Under the pieces are notes generated by a model. That model worked only from the letters and a program-made list of their open reading frames with translations, was not told the DNA's origin and did no database searches. Positions 43,601-53,089 of a stretch of 64,000 nt of DNA are shown one piece after another. Position 1 is the first letter of the stretch; each line of letters opens with the position of its first letter. Origin of the DNA: Methylotenera sp. (GTDB taxonomy: Bacteria; Pseudomonadota; Gammaproteobacteria; Burkholderiales; Methylophilaceae); the NCBI GenBank assembly GCA_028688575.1, contig JAQTXW010000001.1:31466-95465 (forward strand), given 5' to 3'. A program made the position numbers and the translations under genes.

Positions 43601-43781
43601 CCACTTTAACTTGAACCTGCGTGCGCCAGGTGCTGGAAATTCAGGCTCACTTGATGTGACAGCCATTGTGCCAGACTGGCTAAAATTCAATTGGACTGGC
43701 ACAGGAGTGAGCAACCCAAGCGCACGTGCAACTTTTGGCATTTACAAAACACCGATTATCTATATACGGGAGAATTACTGA
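40695..43781 (+). CDS. mshQ: MshQ-like secreted protein (DUF6701-type C-terminal region), putative pilus tip/adhesin
   Basis: Signal peptide ending SYA; DUF2341-like WYDNNWNYRVPIEV start; Cys-rich beta repeats; position after mshP. Confidence 0.75.
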   Translation: MKIIMRIFNHQLHSLIILAGLVFSLPSYAWYDNNWNYRVPIEVPAGTPVNSTITVDVNFAALLATLGVAGTLDINSPRIVRPSDLALATTQEFTDSRFNNTTDALTNGRGEVRFLLQDAGASTYFLYFDITANGTKPINPQTPINGHFEFGGTGTQNPPAWTATKINNNFDAQVRPSENPNISEPSGTPNTVTTIGTPLTGNFSYLLGSRTNTEPTNASPAVTLRRTITVPATTPGNLTIHYRLEGWDSSDNGANTWDFLRIRLINASTTEIVGPTFGNYVTFPFSPNKGTGQISNSASGYGRYNFWDMSSNGVHRSGMTLAAGSAPWFTRSVALTPFSGQTITLQITMNMATQFKSWVHIDDVEWSVTTATLGQPTIKPQVDHIEILHASGNGVTCSPSTLTIRACANASCSELYTGEVTGSLTATGTGTANWQDGTADFTIGSSGFVTKTLQLTSVNTNVSSTLGTSAVTPTPTAATACNFSGCLFTASNAGFLFDVPHHVAGSIQTVTISAVKKADNTNACLPGFSNVTRTLRMTCNYINPNTGTLPVLVNTRYLNNTNTANNACASANPVSLDFNNTGTATADISYQDVGNMSLTIAYAGSAATNDVGLSMNGSDTFIAAPASFSISGVTAAPIKAGENFNATVSAKNAANVTTPNFGKESPAENVTLTFSKCQPMGVNATNGNFTGTAGAFTNGVAASSNLNWSEVGNGDLSVHLASASYLGSGFTASGNTGTGGTACNGAGNVGRFIPHHFNTVVTKGCSTGGFTYSAQPFSVEVTAVNALGNTTLNYDGSLNTTPNFAKTVTLSNAGSTANFSNHVLNLTDFASGVGVKNNVTYTNTSAQTPPLNITLRATDTDNVTSLGYTEGITEIRSGRVMLQNAYGSELLDLPMTMAAQYWNNNAWLFNGNDSCTTGVNLTFTDPNLADGLVPAESCVWDTGNPGSSGLGCGAAGTLANRFRKPPNNGHFNLNLRAPGAGNSGSLDVTAIVPDWLKFNWTGTGVSNPSARATFGIYKTPIIYIRENY

Positions 43782-43930
43782 GTGTATGAACATCACCGCC
43801 AGATAAACCAAGGCAATCAACGTAATTTATATATAAAATTATCTTATATTACAATAAGTTAAACTATACATCTTAATGTGGTATATACTCTTAACACTTT
43901 TTAACATTTGGGTCGTGCTAGAATAATCGC

Positions 43931-44872
43931 ATGAAATTGTTTTCAAAACAAAAAAAAACAGGCTGGCTCGTGATAGGCACCGAAAATGCCAGCACGCAGG
44001 TTGTGCATGTCATCAAGCAAGCCAAACAAAAGCCTGTGGTTGAAATCGCACAAACTTTTACCGGCACAATTCAAGATGAAGCTGGCTTGCAGGCGATCAA
44101 TGCCGAGCTTGATTTAAATAGTTTTCATTGTGCCTTACTGTTAAAGCAGGGTGAATATCATATTCTTCAACTGGAAAAACCCAACATTCCAGCCAATGAA
44201 ATAAAACAGGCAGTGAGCTGGAAAATCAAAGACATGATTGATTATCCTGTAGAGCAAGCCACGATCGACGTGATTGATATCCCTGCCGACCAGACAAAAT
44301 CAAACCGCCAGTCTTTTGTTTATGCAATTGCGGCACGCAATGAGCGCATTGGCGGTTATATGCAACGCTTTGAAAAACTCGGCAAAAACGGGTTGGAGGT
44401 GATTGATATACCAGAAATGGCGCAACGCAACATTGCAGCCTATTTGGAGCAGGAAAATCGCGGCCTGGCACTGTTATCAATCAACGGCAAGGGCTGCCTG
44501 CTCACCTTTACCGCAAATCAAGAACTCTACTACGCAAGACAAATTGATTTAAATATAGATGCGTTCACCAGCGATGACAGTGAACAAAAGTCTAACCTTT
44601 ATGAACGCTTAGGTTTGGAGATTCAGCGCTCACTTGATAACTTTGAGCGCCAATTTCCGCAGCTGACTATTAATCGGCTCGCTTTAGCCCCCTTTGAAGG
44701 CAGGGAAGATTTTTATGATTACTTAACTTCCTACCTGTACATTCAGATTGACCGTTTTGAGTTATCTGACATATTTAGTTTTGATGCTGACACCGCACCT
44801 AAAAGTTTGGCTGAACAAGCAGCCTTACTACCCGTGCTAGGTGCCGCCTTGCGTGATGAGGCTGCGCGATGA
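43931..44872 (+). CDS. mshI: MshI/PilM-like assembly protein
   Basis: PilM-like actin fold pattern (LLKQGEYHILQLEKPNIPANEIKQAVSWKIKDMIDYP). Confidence 0.75.
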   Translation: MKLFSKQKKTGWLVIGTENASTQVVHVIKQAKQKPVVEIAQTFTGTIQDEAGLQAINAELDLNSFHCALLLKQGEYHILQLEKPNIPANEIKQAVSWKIKDMIDYPVEQATIDVIDIPADQTKSNRQSFVYAIAARNERIGGYMQRFEKLGKNGLEVIDIPEMAQRNIAAYLEQENRGLALLSINGKGCLLTFTANQELYYARQIDLNIDAFTSDDSEQKSNLYERLGLEIQRSLDNFERQFPQLTINRLALAPFEGREDFYDYLTSYLYIQIDRFELSDIFSFDADTAPKSLAEQAALLPVLGAALRDEAAR

Positions 44873-45630
44873 GCCAACAGATCAATTTAATCAATCACAG
44901 CCTGATTAAACAACAAGCGTTTTTGACTTTTAAGCGCGCGGTGTTAATCACCCTAGGCTTAATGCTCATCCTCGCCTTGTACACCACCTACGCAGAAAGC
45001 AACCTGACACGGCTCACAGCGCAACGCCAGCAGTTGGCAAGTGATTTGAGCCAGGCTCAAACCCAATTAGCAGGGTTGGCAGCCATGCATAAGCCGCATG
45101 AAGCAAACCCCTTGCTTATGCTTGAGATTGACCAATTAACAGAAAAGCTCAACTTGCAGCAGCAGGTGCTTGCCACAATTAACAAAAGTGCCAATCGTCC
45201 AGAAAATAGCTATGCCGCAATTATGCGCGGTTTTGCACGCCAAACCACTGACGGTTTATGGTTAACAGGTTTTCATTTAGATAGCTTATCCAACCAACTC
45301 AGTATCCAGGGCGCTACATTAAAGGCGGATTTAGTCCCAGAGTATATCGTCAAACTAAGCACTGAACCTGCATTTAAAGGCAGGCTGTTTTCTGGACTGA
45401 ATATCCAGCAACCCCAACTCAACAACCAGACGCATTCACAAGAAAACCCCAGCAACAAAGCCAGCGACGTCCTAGATAGTCAAGATACAGCAGTTACCAG
45501 CGCAACACCCGCGTATATTGAGTTTTCACTGATTTCTAACCATGCTGATTCAGCACAAATGGCAACGCATGCTAACACACCCGCATCGAATGTCGTCATA
45601 CAGAAAGCTGCCACTGGAGATAGATCATGA
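44869..45630 (+). CDS. PilN-like assembly protein (MshI2-type)
   Basis: Single N-terminal TM + coiled coil; QQINLIN start; ATGA overlap with previous gene. Confidence 0.75.
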   Translation: MSQQINLINHSLIKQQAFLTFKRAVLITLGLMLILALYTTYAESNLTRLTAQRQQLASDLSQAQTQLAGLAAMHKPHEANPLLMLEIDQLTEKLNLQQQVLATINKSANRPENSYAAIMRGFARQTTDGLWLTGFHLDSLSNQLSIQGATLKADLVPEYIVKLSTEPAFKGRLFSGLNIQQPQLNNQTHSQENPSNKASDVLDSQDTAVTSATPAYIEFSLISNHADSAQMATHANTPASNVVIQKAATGDRS

Positions 45631-46313
45631 ATGCAGCATTCGGCAATTTATGGCAAATGCTAACCACCAAGTTTGAGGCACTTAACACACGTGAGCGCTG
45701 GATGGTATTGGCAGCGTTACTTGCAGTGACTTATGCTGTAATGAATTTATTATTCATAGCCCCACAGGACGCACAACAAAAAAAAATGCTTTCAGAAACT
45801 GCCAATGACCAAGCACTCCTCGCCGACTTGCAACAACAGATTCAACTATACGACCATCGCGCCAACTTAGACCCTGATGCTGCCAATAAGCAACGCATTG
45901 CCGAATTACAATCTGATTTGCTTGCACTGGACAATGCACTCGAGCAGGCACAAGCTTCACTGATCCAGCCTGAAAAAATGCCAGAACTACTGCGCAGTCT
46001 TTTGCAGCGCAATGGCAAATTAAAACTGGTGGCACTTAAAACATTGGCTGTAGAAAACATTGTCCCAAGCCCACCTGCAAGTGAATTAGCAGAGAAAAAC
46101 CCGGTTGCGGCAGAGTTTTCTGGATATAAACATGGTGTAGAACTCACCATTGAAGGTCGCTATCTGGATCTAATGGATTATGTTGCCGCTTTGGAGAAAA
46201 CACCCTGGCACCTACTCTGGAGTAAAGCAGAATTATCAGCAAAATATCCTGTTAACCAATTAAAATTAACGGTTTACACACTGAGTTTGGATAAAGCATG
46301 GTTAAGCATCTAG
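45627..46313 (+). CDS. mshJ: MshJ/PilO-like assembly protein
   Basis: TLNTRERWMVLAALLAVTYA TM then coiled coil; overlap with previous gene. Confidence 0.75.
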   Translation: MNAAFGNLWQMLTTKFEALNTRERWMVLAALLAVTYAVMNLLFIAPQDAQQKKMLSETANDQALLADLQQQIQLYDHRANLDPDAANKQRIAELQSDLLALDNALEQAQASLIQPEKMPELLRSLLQRNGKLKLVALKTLAVENIVPSPPASELAEKNPVAAEFSGYKHGVELTIEGRYLDLMDYVAALEKTPWHLLWSKAELSAKYPVNQLKLTVYTLSLDKAWLSI

Positions 46314-46729
46314 CATCAAGCAGCGCTTACACGCAACATTGGCTGTCATTAAAAAGCGTATCTGGCTGCATATTGGTGCTGGGCTTTTTGTTATCGCCAT
46401 GCGCTTTTTCTGACACATTGAAAGACCCAACACAGCCACCTGCTGCGCTTTACGACCCAACTGGAGCGTATCAGTCTGACGAACTCACAACTGGGCCTAT
46501 GTTACAATCCATTATCCATGGGGCAAATTATCACGCGGCTATTATTAACGGGCAGAAAGTGCTGGTGGGTCAAAAATTTAATGGTGCGACATTAATCAAG
46601 CTCACAACACGTGAAGCTGTGCTGCGCAACCCAGACAAAAGTTTACAAACGCTGGTGCTGGACTTTGCTTTTGATAAGAAATCATCGGCTATTGCACCAG
46701 CAGGTAATTTAAAAAAGTCAGGCAGATAA
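46298..46729 (+). CDS. mshK: MshK/PilP-like protein
   Basis: DPTQPPAALYDPT, LQSIIHGANYHAAIINGQKVLVGQKFNGATL. Confidence 0.75.
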   Translation: MVKHLASSSAYTQHWLSLKSVSGCILVLGFLLSPCAFSDTLKDPTQPPAALYDPTGAYQSDELTTGPMLQSIIHGANYHAAIINGQKVLVGQKFNGATLIKLTTREAVLRNPDKSLQTLVLDFAFDKKSSAIAPAGNLKKSGR

Positions 46730-46806
46730 TTTTGCTGTCCAGGTTTTTAAAAAAAAACTTAAAAGTAAAAAAATCGTAAACGTTAGCCAAACATAACGAG
46801 AATGCT

Positions 46807-48543
46807 ATGCACAACATTGTAATAAAACTATCGCCGTTATTAGTTTGCTTGCTACTTGCAAGCTGCACTGGATTTTCTACCGTGCCAGACCAAAGCACCA
46901 TGAATACCATTCAAAATGAGTTGGCTATCGCAAGCCAGCCTGCCAGCGCCGCACCCACCCCAGCAGAAGTCAGCGATGCGTTATTACCACCGTTAAAAAT
47001 TGCATTACCCAAAACAACCGCAAAAAAACTGGAACAGCGCTTTGACCTAGTCATTAACAACGCACCTGCCAACCAAGTGCTCATGGGCATTGTTTCTGGC
47101 ACGCGCTACAGCATGCTGGTGCACCCAGATATAACGGGGTTAATCTCTGTGAACCTTAAAGATGTCACCGTATTTGAGGCACTAGACGCGTTGCGCACAC
47201 TTTATGGCTACGAATACAAAGTAGATGGCTCACGTATTTTTATTGAGCCACAATCAATGCAGACCCGTGTCTTTCAGGTGAACTACATTGTAGGGCAACG
47301 CCGAGGTTCCTCAGATACACGGGTCACCTCAGGCTCAATCAGCAGCAGCAATAACCAGCAAGGCACTGGCAACACAAACACACAGGTCACCAGCAGCGTC
47401 AGTGGCTCAAACAACAGCACAAATCGGCCTCTGACCAGCACCAGCATCACCACCTCATCCAATAATGATTTCTGGCAGGATTTAACAGACTCCCTTAATG
47501 GGATTGTCGGTAGTGAAAATGGCCGTCGCATCATTGTCAACCTGCAATCAGGGGTGATTGTGGTACGTGCCATGCCTAATGAAATCCGAAATGTGGAAAG
47601 CTTTTTACGCTTAATGCAGGTTTCTATTGAGCGGCAAGTGATCCTTGAAGCAAAAATTATCAACGTACAGCTCAACGACAATTCACAAAGCGGTGTGAAT
47701 TGGTCAGTCTTTGGCCGCAGTGGCTCAAACACAGGGATCGTTGGCAATCTGAACGCCAACACGCAATTGGCCAATTCAGGGAATGGCAACTTAGTCAGCG
47801 GTGATTTGGGTGCTGCAGGCGGCACCTTAATTTCTAATGCTGCAACCACGGCTTTAGGCGGGCCTTTATTTGCGATTGCGTTGCAAGGTGCCAACTTTGC
47901 CGCTCTGCTTTCATTTCTGGAAACACAAGGTGATGTGCAGGTGCTATCAAGCCCGAGAATCGCATCGATCAACAATCAGAAAGCTGTACTCAAAGTGGGC
48001 ACGGATGAGTTTTTTGTCACAGGTATTTCATCCAACACCACCACCTCAGTCGGCGCCACCTCAGTGATACCAGAGGTGACGTTGCAGCCTTTCTTTTCTG
48101 GCATCACCCTGGATGTGACCCCGCAAATCGATCGCGATGACAACATTATTCTGCATATGCACCCTTCAATCAGTCAGGTTTCCACAGTGAACAAGCAAGT
48201 CACACTTGGCGGCACTACGGGCAATATCAATTTGCCGTTAGCGTCTAGTAATGTCAGCGAAACAGACAGTATCGTGCGCACACGCAATGGCCGTGTCATC
48301 GTGATTGGTGGTTTGATGACGGAAAGTACAACGAGCGCAAGATCCAAAGTGCCAGGTTTAGGTGATGTCAAAGGGGTGGGTTCGGCATTCCGTCAGCAGG
48401 GCGCAACTAAAAACAAATCTGAATTAGTAATCTTACTCAAAGCTTCTGTCGTGCAAGGCCAGGATAGCTGGGCAAGTGATATATTATCCAGCCAGCAGCG
48501 CATTGAAGGCATGCAAAGAACAGCTCCTGCCAGCAGTGATTAA
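46807..48543 (+). CDS. mshL: MshL-type secretin lipoprotein
   Basis: LLASC lipobox; secretin signature VQVLSSPRIASINNQKAVLKVGTDEFFVTG...VIVIGGLM. Confidence 0.93.
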   Translation: MHNIVIKLSPLLVCLLLASCTGFSTVPDQSTMNTIQNELAIASQPASAAPTPAEVSDALLPPLKIALPKTTAKKLEQRFDLVINNAPANQVLMGIVSGTRYSMLVHPDITGLISVNLKDVTVFEALDALRTLYGYEYKVDGSRIFIEPQSMQTRVFQVNYIVGQRRGSSDTRVTSGSISSSNNQQGTGNTNTQVTSSVSGSNNSTNRPLTSTSITTSSNNDFWQDLTDSLNGIVGSENGRRIIVNLQSGVIVVRAMPNEIRNVESFLRLMQVSIERQVILEAKIINVQLNDNSQSGVNWSVFGRSGSNTGIVGNLNANTQLANSGNGNLVSGDLGAAGGTLISNAATTALGGPLFAIALQGANFAALLSFLETQGDVQVLSSPRIASINNQKAVLKVGTDEFFVTGISSNTTTSVGATSVIPEVTLQPFFSGITLDVTPQIDRDDNIILHMHPSISQVSTVNKQVTLGGTTGNINLPLASSNVSETDSIVRTRNGRVIVIGGLMTESTTSARSKVPGLGDVKGVGSAFRQQGATKNKSELVILLKASVVQGQDSWASDILSSQQRIEGMQRTAPASSD

Positions 48544-48549
48544 ACCTGC

Positions 48550-49470
48550 ATGTATTTAAAGCATTTTGGATTAACTGAGTTACCGTTTAGTATCACACCT
48601 GATACTAGCTTTTACTTTGCCTCCAGCAGCTATCAGAATGCACTCAACACACTCATATTCGCCATCAATACTGGTGAGGGGTTTATAAAAATCACAGGCG
48701 AGGTCGGCACGGGCAAAACATTACTTTGCCGTAAATTGATGTCTAGCTTGGATGAGAGTTTCAAGATTGCCTACATCCCTAACCCGTATCTTGAACCGCA
48801 ATCACTGCTCCTGGCATTGGCTGAGGAGTTGGATGTCACTTTATTGCCTGAAGCACAAACAACGCAACATATCCTCCTGAACGCACTGACGCATGCCCTG
48901 CTTGACTTTGCAAGAAGCAACATTAAAGTGGTCATCTGTCTGGATGAAGTGCAGGCAATGCCCACAGAAACGCTGGAAGCGCTCAGATTATTAAGCAACC
49001 TTGAAACCGAAAAAAGAAAACTGCTGCAAGTAGTTATTTTTGGCCAGCCTGAACTTGAAGACAAGCTTAACCATCCCGCCATACGTCAATTGAAACAAAG
49101 AATCACTTTTGATTACCAGCTGGATCAATTAAGCAAAGATGAACTGGGTTATTACGTCAATCACCGTCTAATTATTGCAGGCTACAAAGGAAGTCGCATA
49201 TTCAGTCCTGCCGCTTTATACTGGCTTTATCATTACTCTAAAGGCATACCGCGGCTAGTGAACATATTGGCGCATAAAGCCATGCTGGCGAGCTTCGGCA
49301 AAGGCAAGCATCAAGTGAGTTACCGTGAAGTATTGGCAGCTGCGCGTGATACGAAATCGGTGAATACTAATGCGGGCAACATGCAACTGGGCAAGTTTCT
49401 GTTACCAGCTGTTTTGAGTGTCGGCGCATTAATTTTGGTAATTTACGTTAACAATGCTGGCTTTTATTAA
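48550..49470 (+). CDS. mshM: MshM/ExeA-type AAA ATPase
   Basis: GEVGTGKTLLCRKL Walker A, VICLDEVQAMPTETLEALRLLSNLET. Confidence 0.92.
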   Translation: MYLKHFGLTELPFSITPDTSFYFASSSYQNALNTLIFAINTGEGFIKITGEVGTGKTLLCRKLMSSLDESFKIAYIPNPYLEPQSLLLALAEELDVTLLPEAQTTQHILLNALTHALLDFARSNIKVVICLDEVQAMPTETLEALRLLSNLETEKRKLLQVVIFGQPELEDKLNHPAIRQLKQRITFDYQLDQLSKDELGYYVNHRLIIAGYKGSRIFSPAALYWLYHYSKGIPRLVNILAHKAMLASFGKGKHQVSYREVLAAARDTKSVNTNAGNMQLGKFLLPAVLSVGALILVIYVNNAGFY

Positions 49471-49498
49471 ACCCAGATTCATCTAGAAAAGATCAAAC

Positions 49499-50692
49499 AT
49501 GAGTTTAATCAATCAAATGTTAAAAGACCTGGAGCAACGTGGAGCTAGTGCCAACAGCGAGCCGCCACCGATTGCGCTGGCGTCACATGCCTTTATCCCA
49601 GAACAAAAATCGCCTGTCGCCAAAATCGTCATCAGCCTACTGGTACTCGGCGCTGCTTTAGCCTATTACCTGCTTTTAATAGCCAACAAACCAGTTACCT
49701 CACAACCTGCTCCCATACTCAGCACCGATAACACAGTACAAACTGAAACAGCACGAACAATCTCGGCCCCAGTTGCGCAAGCCCCCGAGCAAATGGAGCC
49801 TGCCGAGATGACACCGCCAGATCATGCAGCTTCAAGCGAGCCTGTGATGGCAAACAGGTCAGGTGCCACTATTGAAACCAATACAAAAACAGTGACACCT
49901 GCTGTTGCGAACAAAACTAAAGCAGCAGTCAGTGCAGAACTTAAGCCGCAGTTTGAATCCGTGCTTAAATTCAGTACAGACACGGCACTTATTGCTCAAA
50001 ACAATGGCAACACAGGTAATGACATTGAAGGCAAAACCGTCACCAAAAGCAACCAAAACTCTAAAGCTTCAGCAGAAGTAAATAAAAAAATCCGACCTGA
50101 GCAAAGTTCAAATTATCACCTACAGCAAGCTTTGTCTTATTTGCAGCAAGGCCGTGTAGCCGAGTCTATAGAAGCTTTAAACAAGGCGCTTGAGTTAAAC
50201 GCAGCAAACCATGAAGCAAGGTTAACTTTAGCTAGCATCCTCTTGGATAGCCACCGGCCATCTGAAGTAAAGACTCTTATGAGTAATGGGCTTGCTATCG
50301 CACCTGAGCAAAATGAATTTCGCATCGCACTTGCCAGATTGCAACTGGAAAATGGTGAGCAACCCGCCGCACTTCATACGCTGGAACAAGGTAAGACTTA
50401 TGGTGCCCAGCATGCTGATTTTCAGGCATTTTTAGCCACACTCCAGCAACGCGCATCCAAGCATGACGAGGCAATCAATCACTTCTCAACAGCATTATCT
50501 TTAGAGAAAGATACCAGCAGCAATACTGCCAGCAACGCTTTAATTGGCCTAGGGATATCCTTACAGGCAACTGGCAGGCTCAGTGAGGCGAAAACTGCTT
50601 TCACACAGGCTCAACAAACAACACAAAACCCAGCGCTACTGCAGTTTGTTGAAATGGAGCTTAAGAAATTAAATCAGCGCTTACAAAATTGA
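49499..50692 (+). CDS. mshN: MshN-like TPR protein
   Basis: MSLINQMLKDLEQRGA N-terminus characteristic of MshN; C-terminal TPRs. Confidence 0.88.
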   Translation: MSLINQMLKDLEQRGASANSEPPPIALASHAFIPEQKSPVAKIVISLLVLGAALAYYLLLIANKPVTSQPAPILSTDNTVQTETARTISAPVAQAPEQMEPAEMTPPDHAASSEPVMANRSGATIETNTKTVTPAVANKTKAAVSAELKPQFESVLKFSTDTALIAQNNGNTGNDIEGKTVTKSNQNSKASAEVNKKIRPEQSSNYHLQQALSYLQQGRVAESIEALNKALELNAANHEARLTLASILLDSHRPSEVKTLMSNGLAIAPEQNEFRIALARLQLENGEQPAALHTLEQGKTYGAQHADFQAFLATLQQRASKHDEAINHFSTALSLEKDTSSNTASNALIGLGISLQATGRLSEAKTAFTQAQQTTQNPALLQFVEMELKKLNQRLQN

Positions 50693-50743
50693 ATTTCGCT
50701 ATTCTTTCAATCCTCAAGTGACCATTATCTAAGATGGATGATG

Positions 50744-52981
50744 TCACTTTCTCCATTTAAGCAGCAGACTATTGGTCACCACACTCACGCTACTCAATGC
50801 CATCGCAGCACCAGCCACCACGGGATTTAAAAAACCCATGGCAGCCAAAGGGATGCCAACCACGTTGTACACAAAAGCCCAAAATAAATTCTGCCTTATT
50901 TTTTGATAAGTTCTTTGCGAGATTTCAATGGCCTCTGCCACCAGCGCAGGGTCGCCCCGCATCAATGTGATACCTGAAGTATGCATAGCAACGTCAGTAC
51001 CGCTGGACATCGCAATCCCCACATCGGCAATTGCAAGGGCGGGGGCATCATTCAAACCATCGCCAACCATAGCCACACGACCGTTATGCTGCTTTAGTTG
51101 ATGAATGATACTGGCTTTTTCATCGGGCAACACCTGCGCGTAGACTTCTGTAATGCCAAGCTGATTTGCAACTTTAGAGGCACTACCCTGATTGTCGCCA
51201 GAAATAAGCACTGCTTTGATGCCAAGCTTGGTTAAGTTAGAAATTGCCTGGGCAGAGGTGGACTTAATTGCATCACCAAAAGCTAAAACAGCTAACAGTT
51301 TAGGGGCGAAATTTGGCATGGTACTTTCCCGTGCTAGCCAGGATACACTGTACCCCTCTGCCTGCAATGCCTCTGATTGAGATTTCATTTTCCCTAAGTT
51401 CACCCGTAACGCGCTCATCATACGCGTGTTGCCAAGATAGATTTTTTTAGCCTCCACCACGCCAACCACGCCTTGCCCTGGTATGGCCTTGACATCCTGC
51501 ACTGCTTTGAGTGTCATTTGTTTTTTTTCTGCCGCTTGGCACACCGCTTTTGCCAATGGGTGCTCACTACCCGCCTGCAAACTCGCCGCCAGCAACAGCA
51601 ACTCATCCAGATCTTGAGGACTGGCGTCGGCCATGATCGAGGCCAGTACAGCCAAATCAGGATGCCCCTCAGTTAACGTGCCAGTTTTATCAAAAGCAAC
51701 GGTCTTAAGCGCATGCGCGAGTTCCAGCGCCTCGGCATCTTTAATTAAAACGCCCCGCCGCGCGGCCACACCTGTGCCCACCATAATCGCGGTCGGTGTT
51801 GCCAAACCTAATGCACATGGGCAGGCAATCACCAGCACGGCCACCGCGTTTAAAATAGCCGCCTGCCAGTCACCTGCAAACACACCCCATCCGAAAAAAG
51901 TTATCATGGCAATCACGATGACGACTGGTACAAACACGGCACTCACCTTATCGACCAAGCGTTGTATGGGCGCTTTTTTGGCCTGAGCTGATTCAACTAA
52001 ACGTACGATGCGAGCCAGCACAGACTCAACCCCCACGGCGACAGTGCTTAACTGCAACAGTCCTTCACCGTTCATTGAGCCGCCCGTCACCCAGTCGCCA
52101 GTTTTTTTGGTGACTGGTAAACTTTCCCCTGTAATCAGTGATTCATCCACCTGACTCTCACCTTGCAGAATGCGTGCATCCACAGCAATGCGCTCACCGG
52201 GACGCACGATAACTGTATCGCCCACTTTAATCTCAGCTATAGCAAGCTGCACTTCCATGCCATCACGCAGCACATTTGCACTTGATGGTCGTAAGGTATT
52301 CAGCGCACGTATCGCCTGCGTGGTCTGCGCTTTGGCACGCCCTTCCAGCCATTTTCCCAACAGCACTAATGTAATGACGATGCTGGCAGTTTCAAAATAT
52401 AAATGCGTTGAACTTGTATGCGTGGCCGAAAACAACAAATACACACTTAGACCATAAGCAGCTGAAGTGCCAATGGCCACCAGTAAATCCATGTTACCTG
52501 TACCAGCCTTTAACGCATGCCAGCCTGCATTATAAAAACGCGCACCCAACCAAAACTGCACAGGGGTTGCCAACAGCCATTGCAGCCAGCCTGGCAATGC
52601 ATGCTGCATCCCCAGCCACTGTGCCAGCATCATTAAAAATAACGGCAATGAGAGTATGGCAGCCAATATCACCGCCCATAAATCACGGGTATGGCTATTT
52701 GAAGCGAGAGATTCACTAGATGAAAGTGCGCTTTCACTTGAATTTAGCAAATGTGCTTGATAACCAGCTAAACTGACCGCAGAAGTGAGTTGTTTGACAT
52801 CGACTTGAGGTGTCAGTCCAGTGACCTGGGCAGTCTCTAACGCAAGGTTGACCTCAGCGCTTAATACACCAGGTACTTTTAATAATGACTTTTCAACATG
52901 GTTGGCGCAGGAAGCACAGGTCATACCGCGAATGGCAAACGACCATGTATGACTTGATTGGCTATTGAGTAATTCAGACAT
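50744..52981 (-). CDS. copA: copper-translocating P-type ATPase
   Basis: [18 protein letters not shown] domain, [19 protein letters not shown]. Confidence 0.94.
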   Translation of the reverse strand: MSELLNSQSSHTWSFAIRGMTCASCANHVEKSLLKVPGVLSAEVNLALETAQVTGLTPQVDVKQLTSAVSLAGYQAHLLNSSESALSSSESLASNSHTRDLWAVILAAILSLPLFLMMLAQWLGMQHALPGWLQWLLATPVQFWLGARFYNAGWHALKAGTGNMDLLVAIGTSAAYGLSVYLLFSATHTSSTHLYFETASIVITLVLLGKWLEGRAKAQTTQAIRALNTLRPSSANVLRDGMEVQLAIAEIKVGDTVIVRPGERIAVDARILQGESQVDESLITGESLPVTKKTGDWVTGGSMNGEGLLQLSTVAVGVESVLARIVRLVESAQAKKAPIQRLVDKVSAVFVPVVIVIAMITFFGWGVFAGDWQAAILNAVAVLVIACPCALGLATPTAIMVGTGVAARRGVLIKDAEALELAHALKTVAFDKTGTLTEGHPDLAVLASIMADASPQDLDELLLLAASLQAGSEHPLAKAVCQAAEKKQMTLKAVQDVKAIPGQGVVGVVEAKKIYLGNTRMMSALRVNLGKMKSQSEALQAEGYSVSWLARESTMPNFAPKLLAVLAFGDAIKSTSAQAISNLTKLGIKAVLISGDNQGSASKVANQLGITEVYAQVLPDEKASIIHQLKQHNGRVAMVGDGLNDAPALAIADVGIAMSSGTDVAMHTSGITLMRGDPALVAEAIEISQRTYQKIRQNLFWAFVYNVVGIPLAAMGFLNPVVAGAAMALSSVSVVTNSLLLKWRK

Positions 52982-53089
52982 TACGTTTTAATATTTAGAT
53001 GCTAATTGATGAGCAGTTGATTATAATCCCGCCCATGCTTCATTCACACGATTATATTCACGTGGGTATATAAATAAGGATAACAACTA

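Noticed and set aside
43349-43741. 130-aa minus-strand ORF opposite mshQ
   Set aside because: Antisense shadow of a well-supported long CDS; no family features
47283-47975. 230-aa minus-strand ORF
   Set aside because: Lies wholly antisense to the secretin gene mshL; composition (Leu/Pro/Ser/Cys-rich, no motif) typical of shadow ORFs
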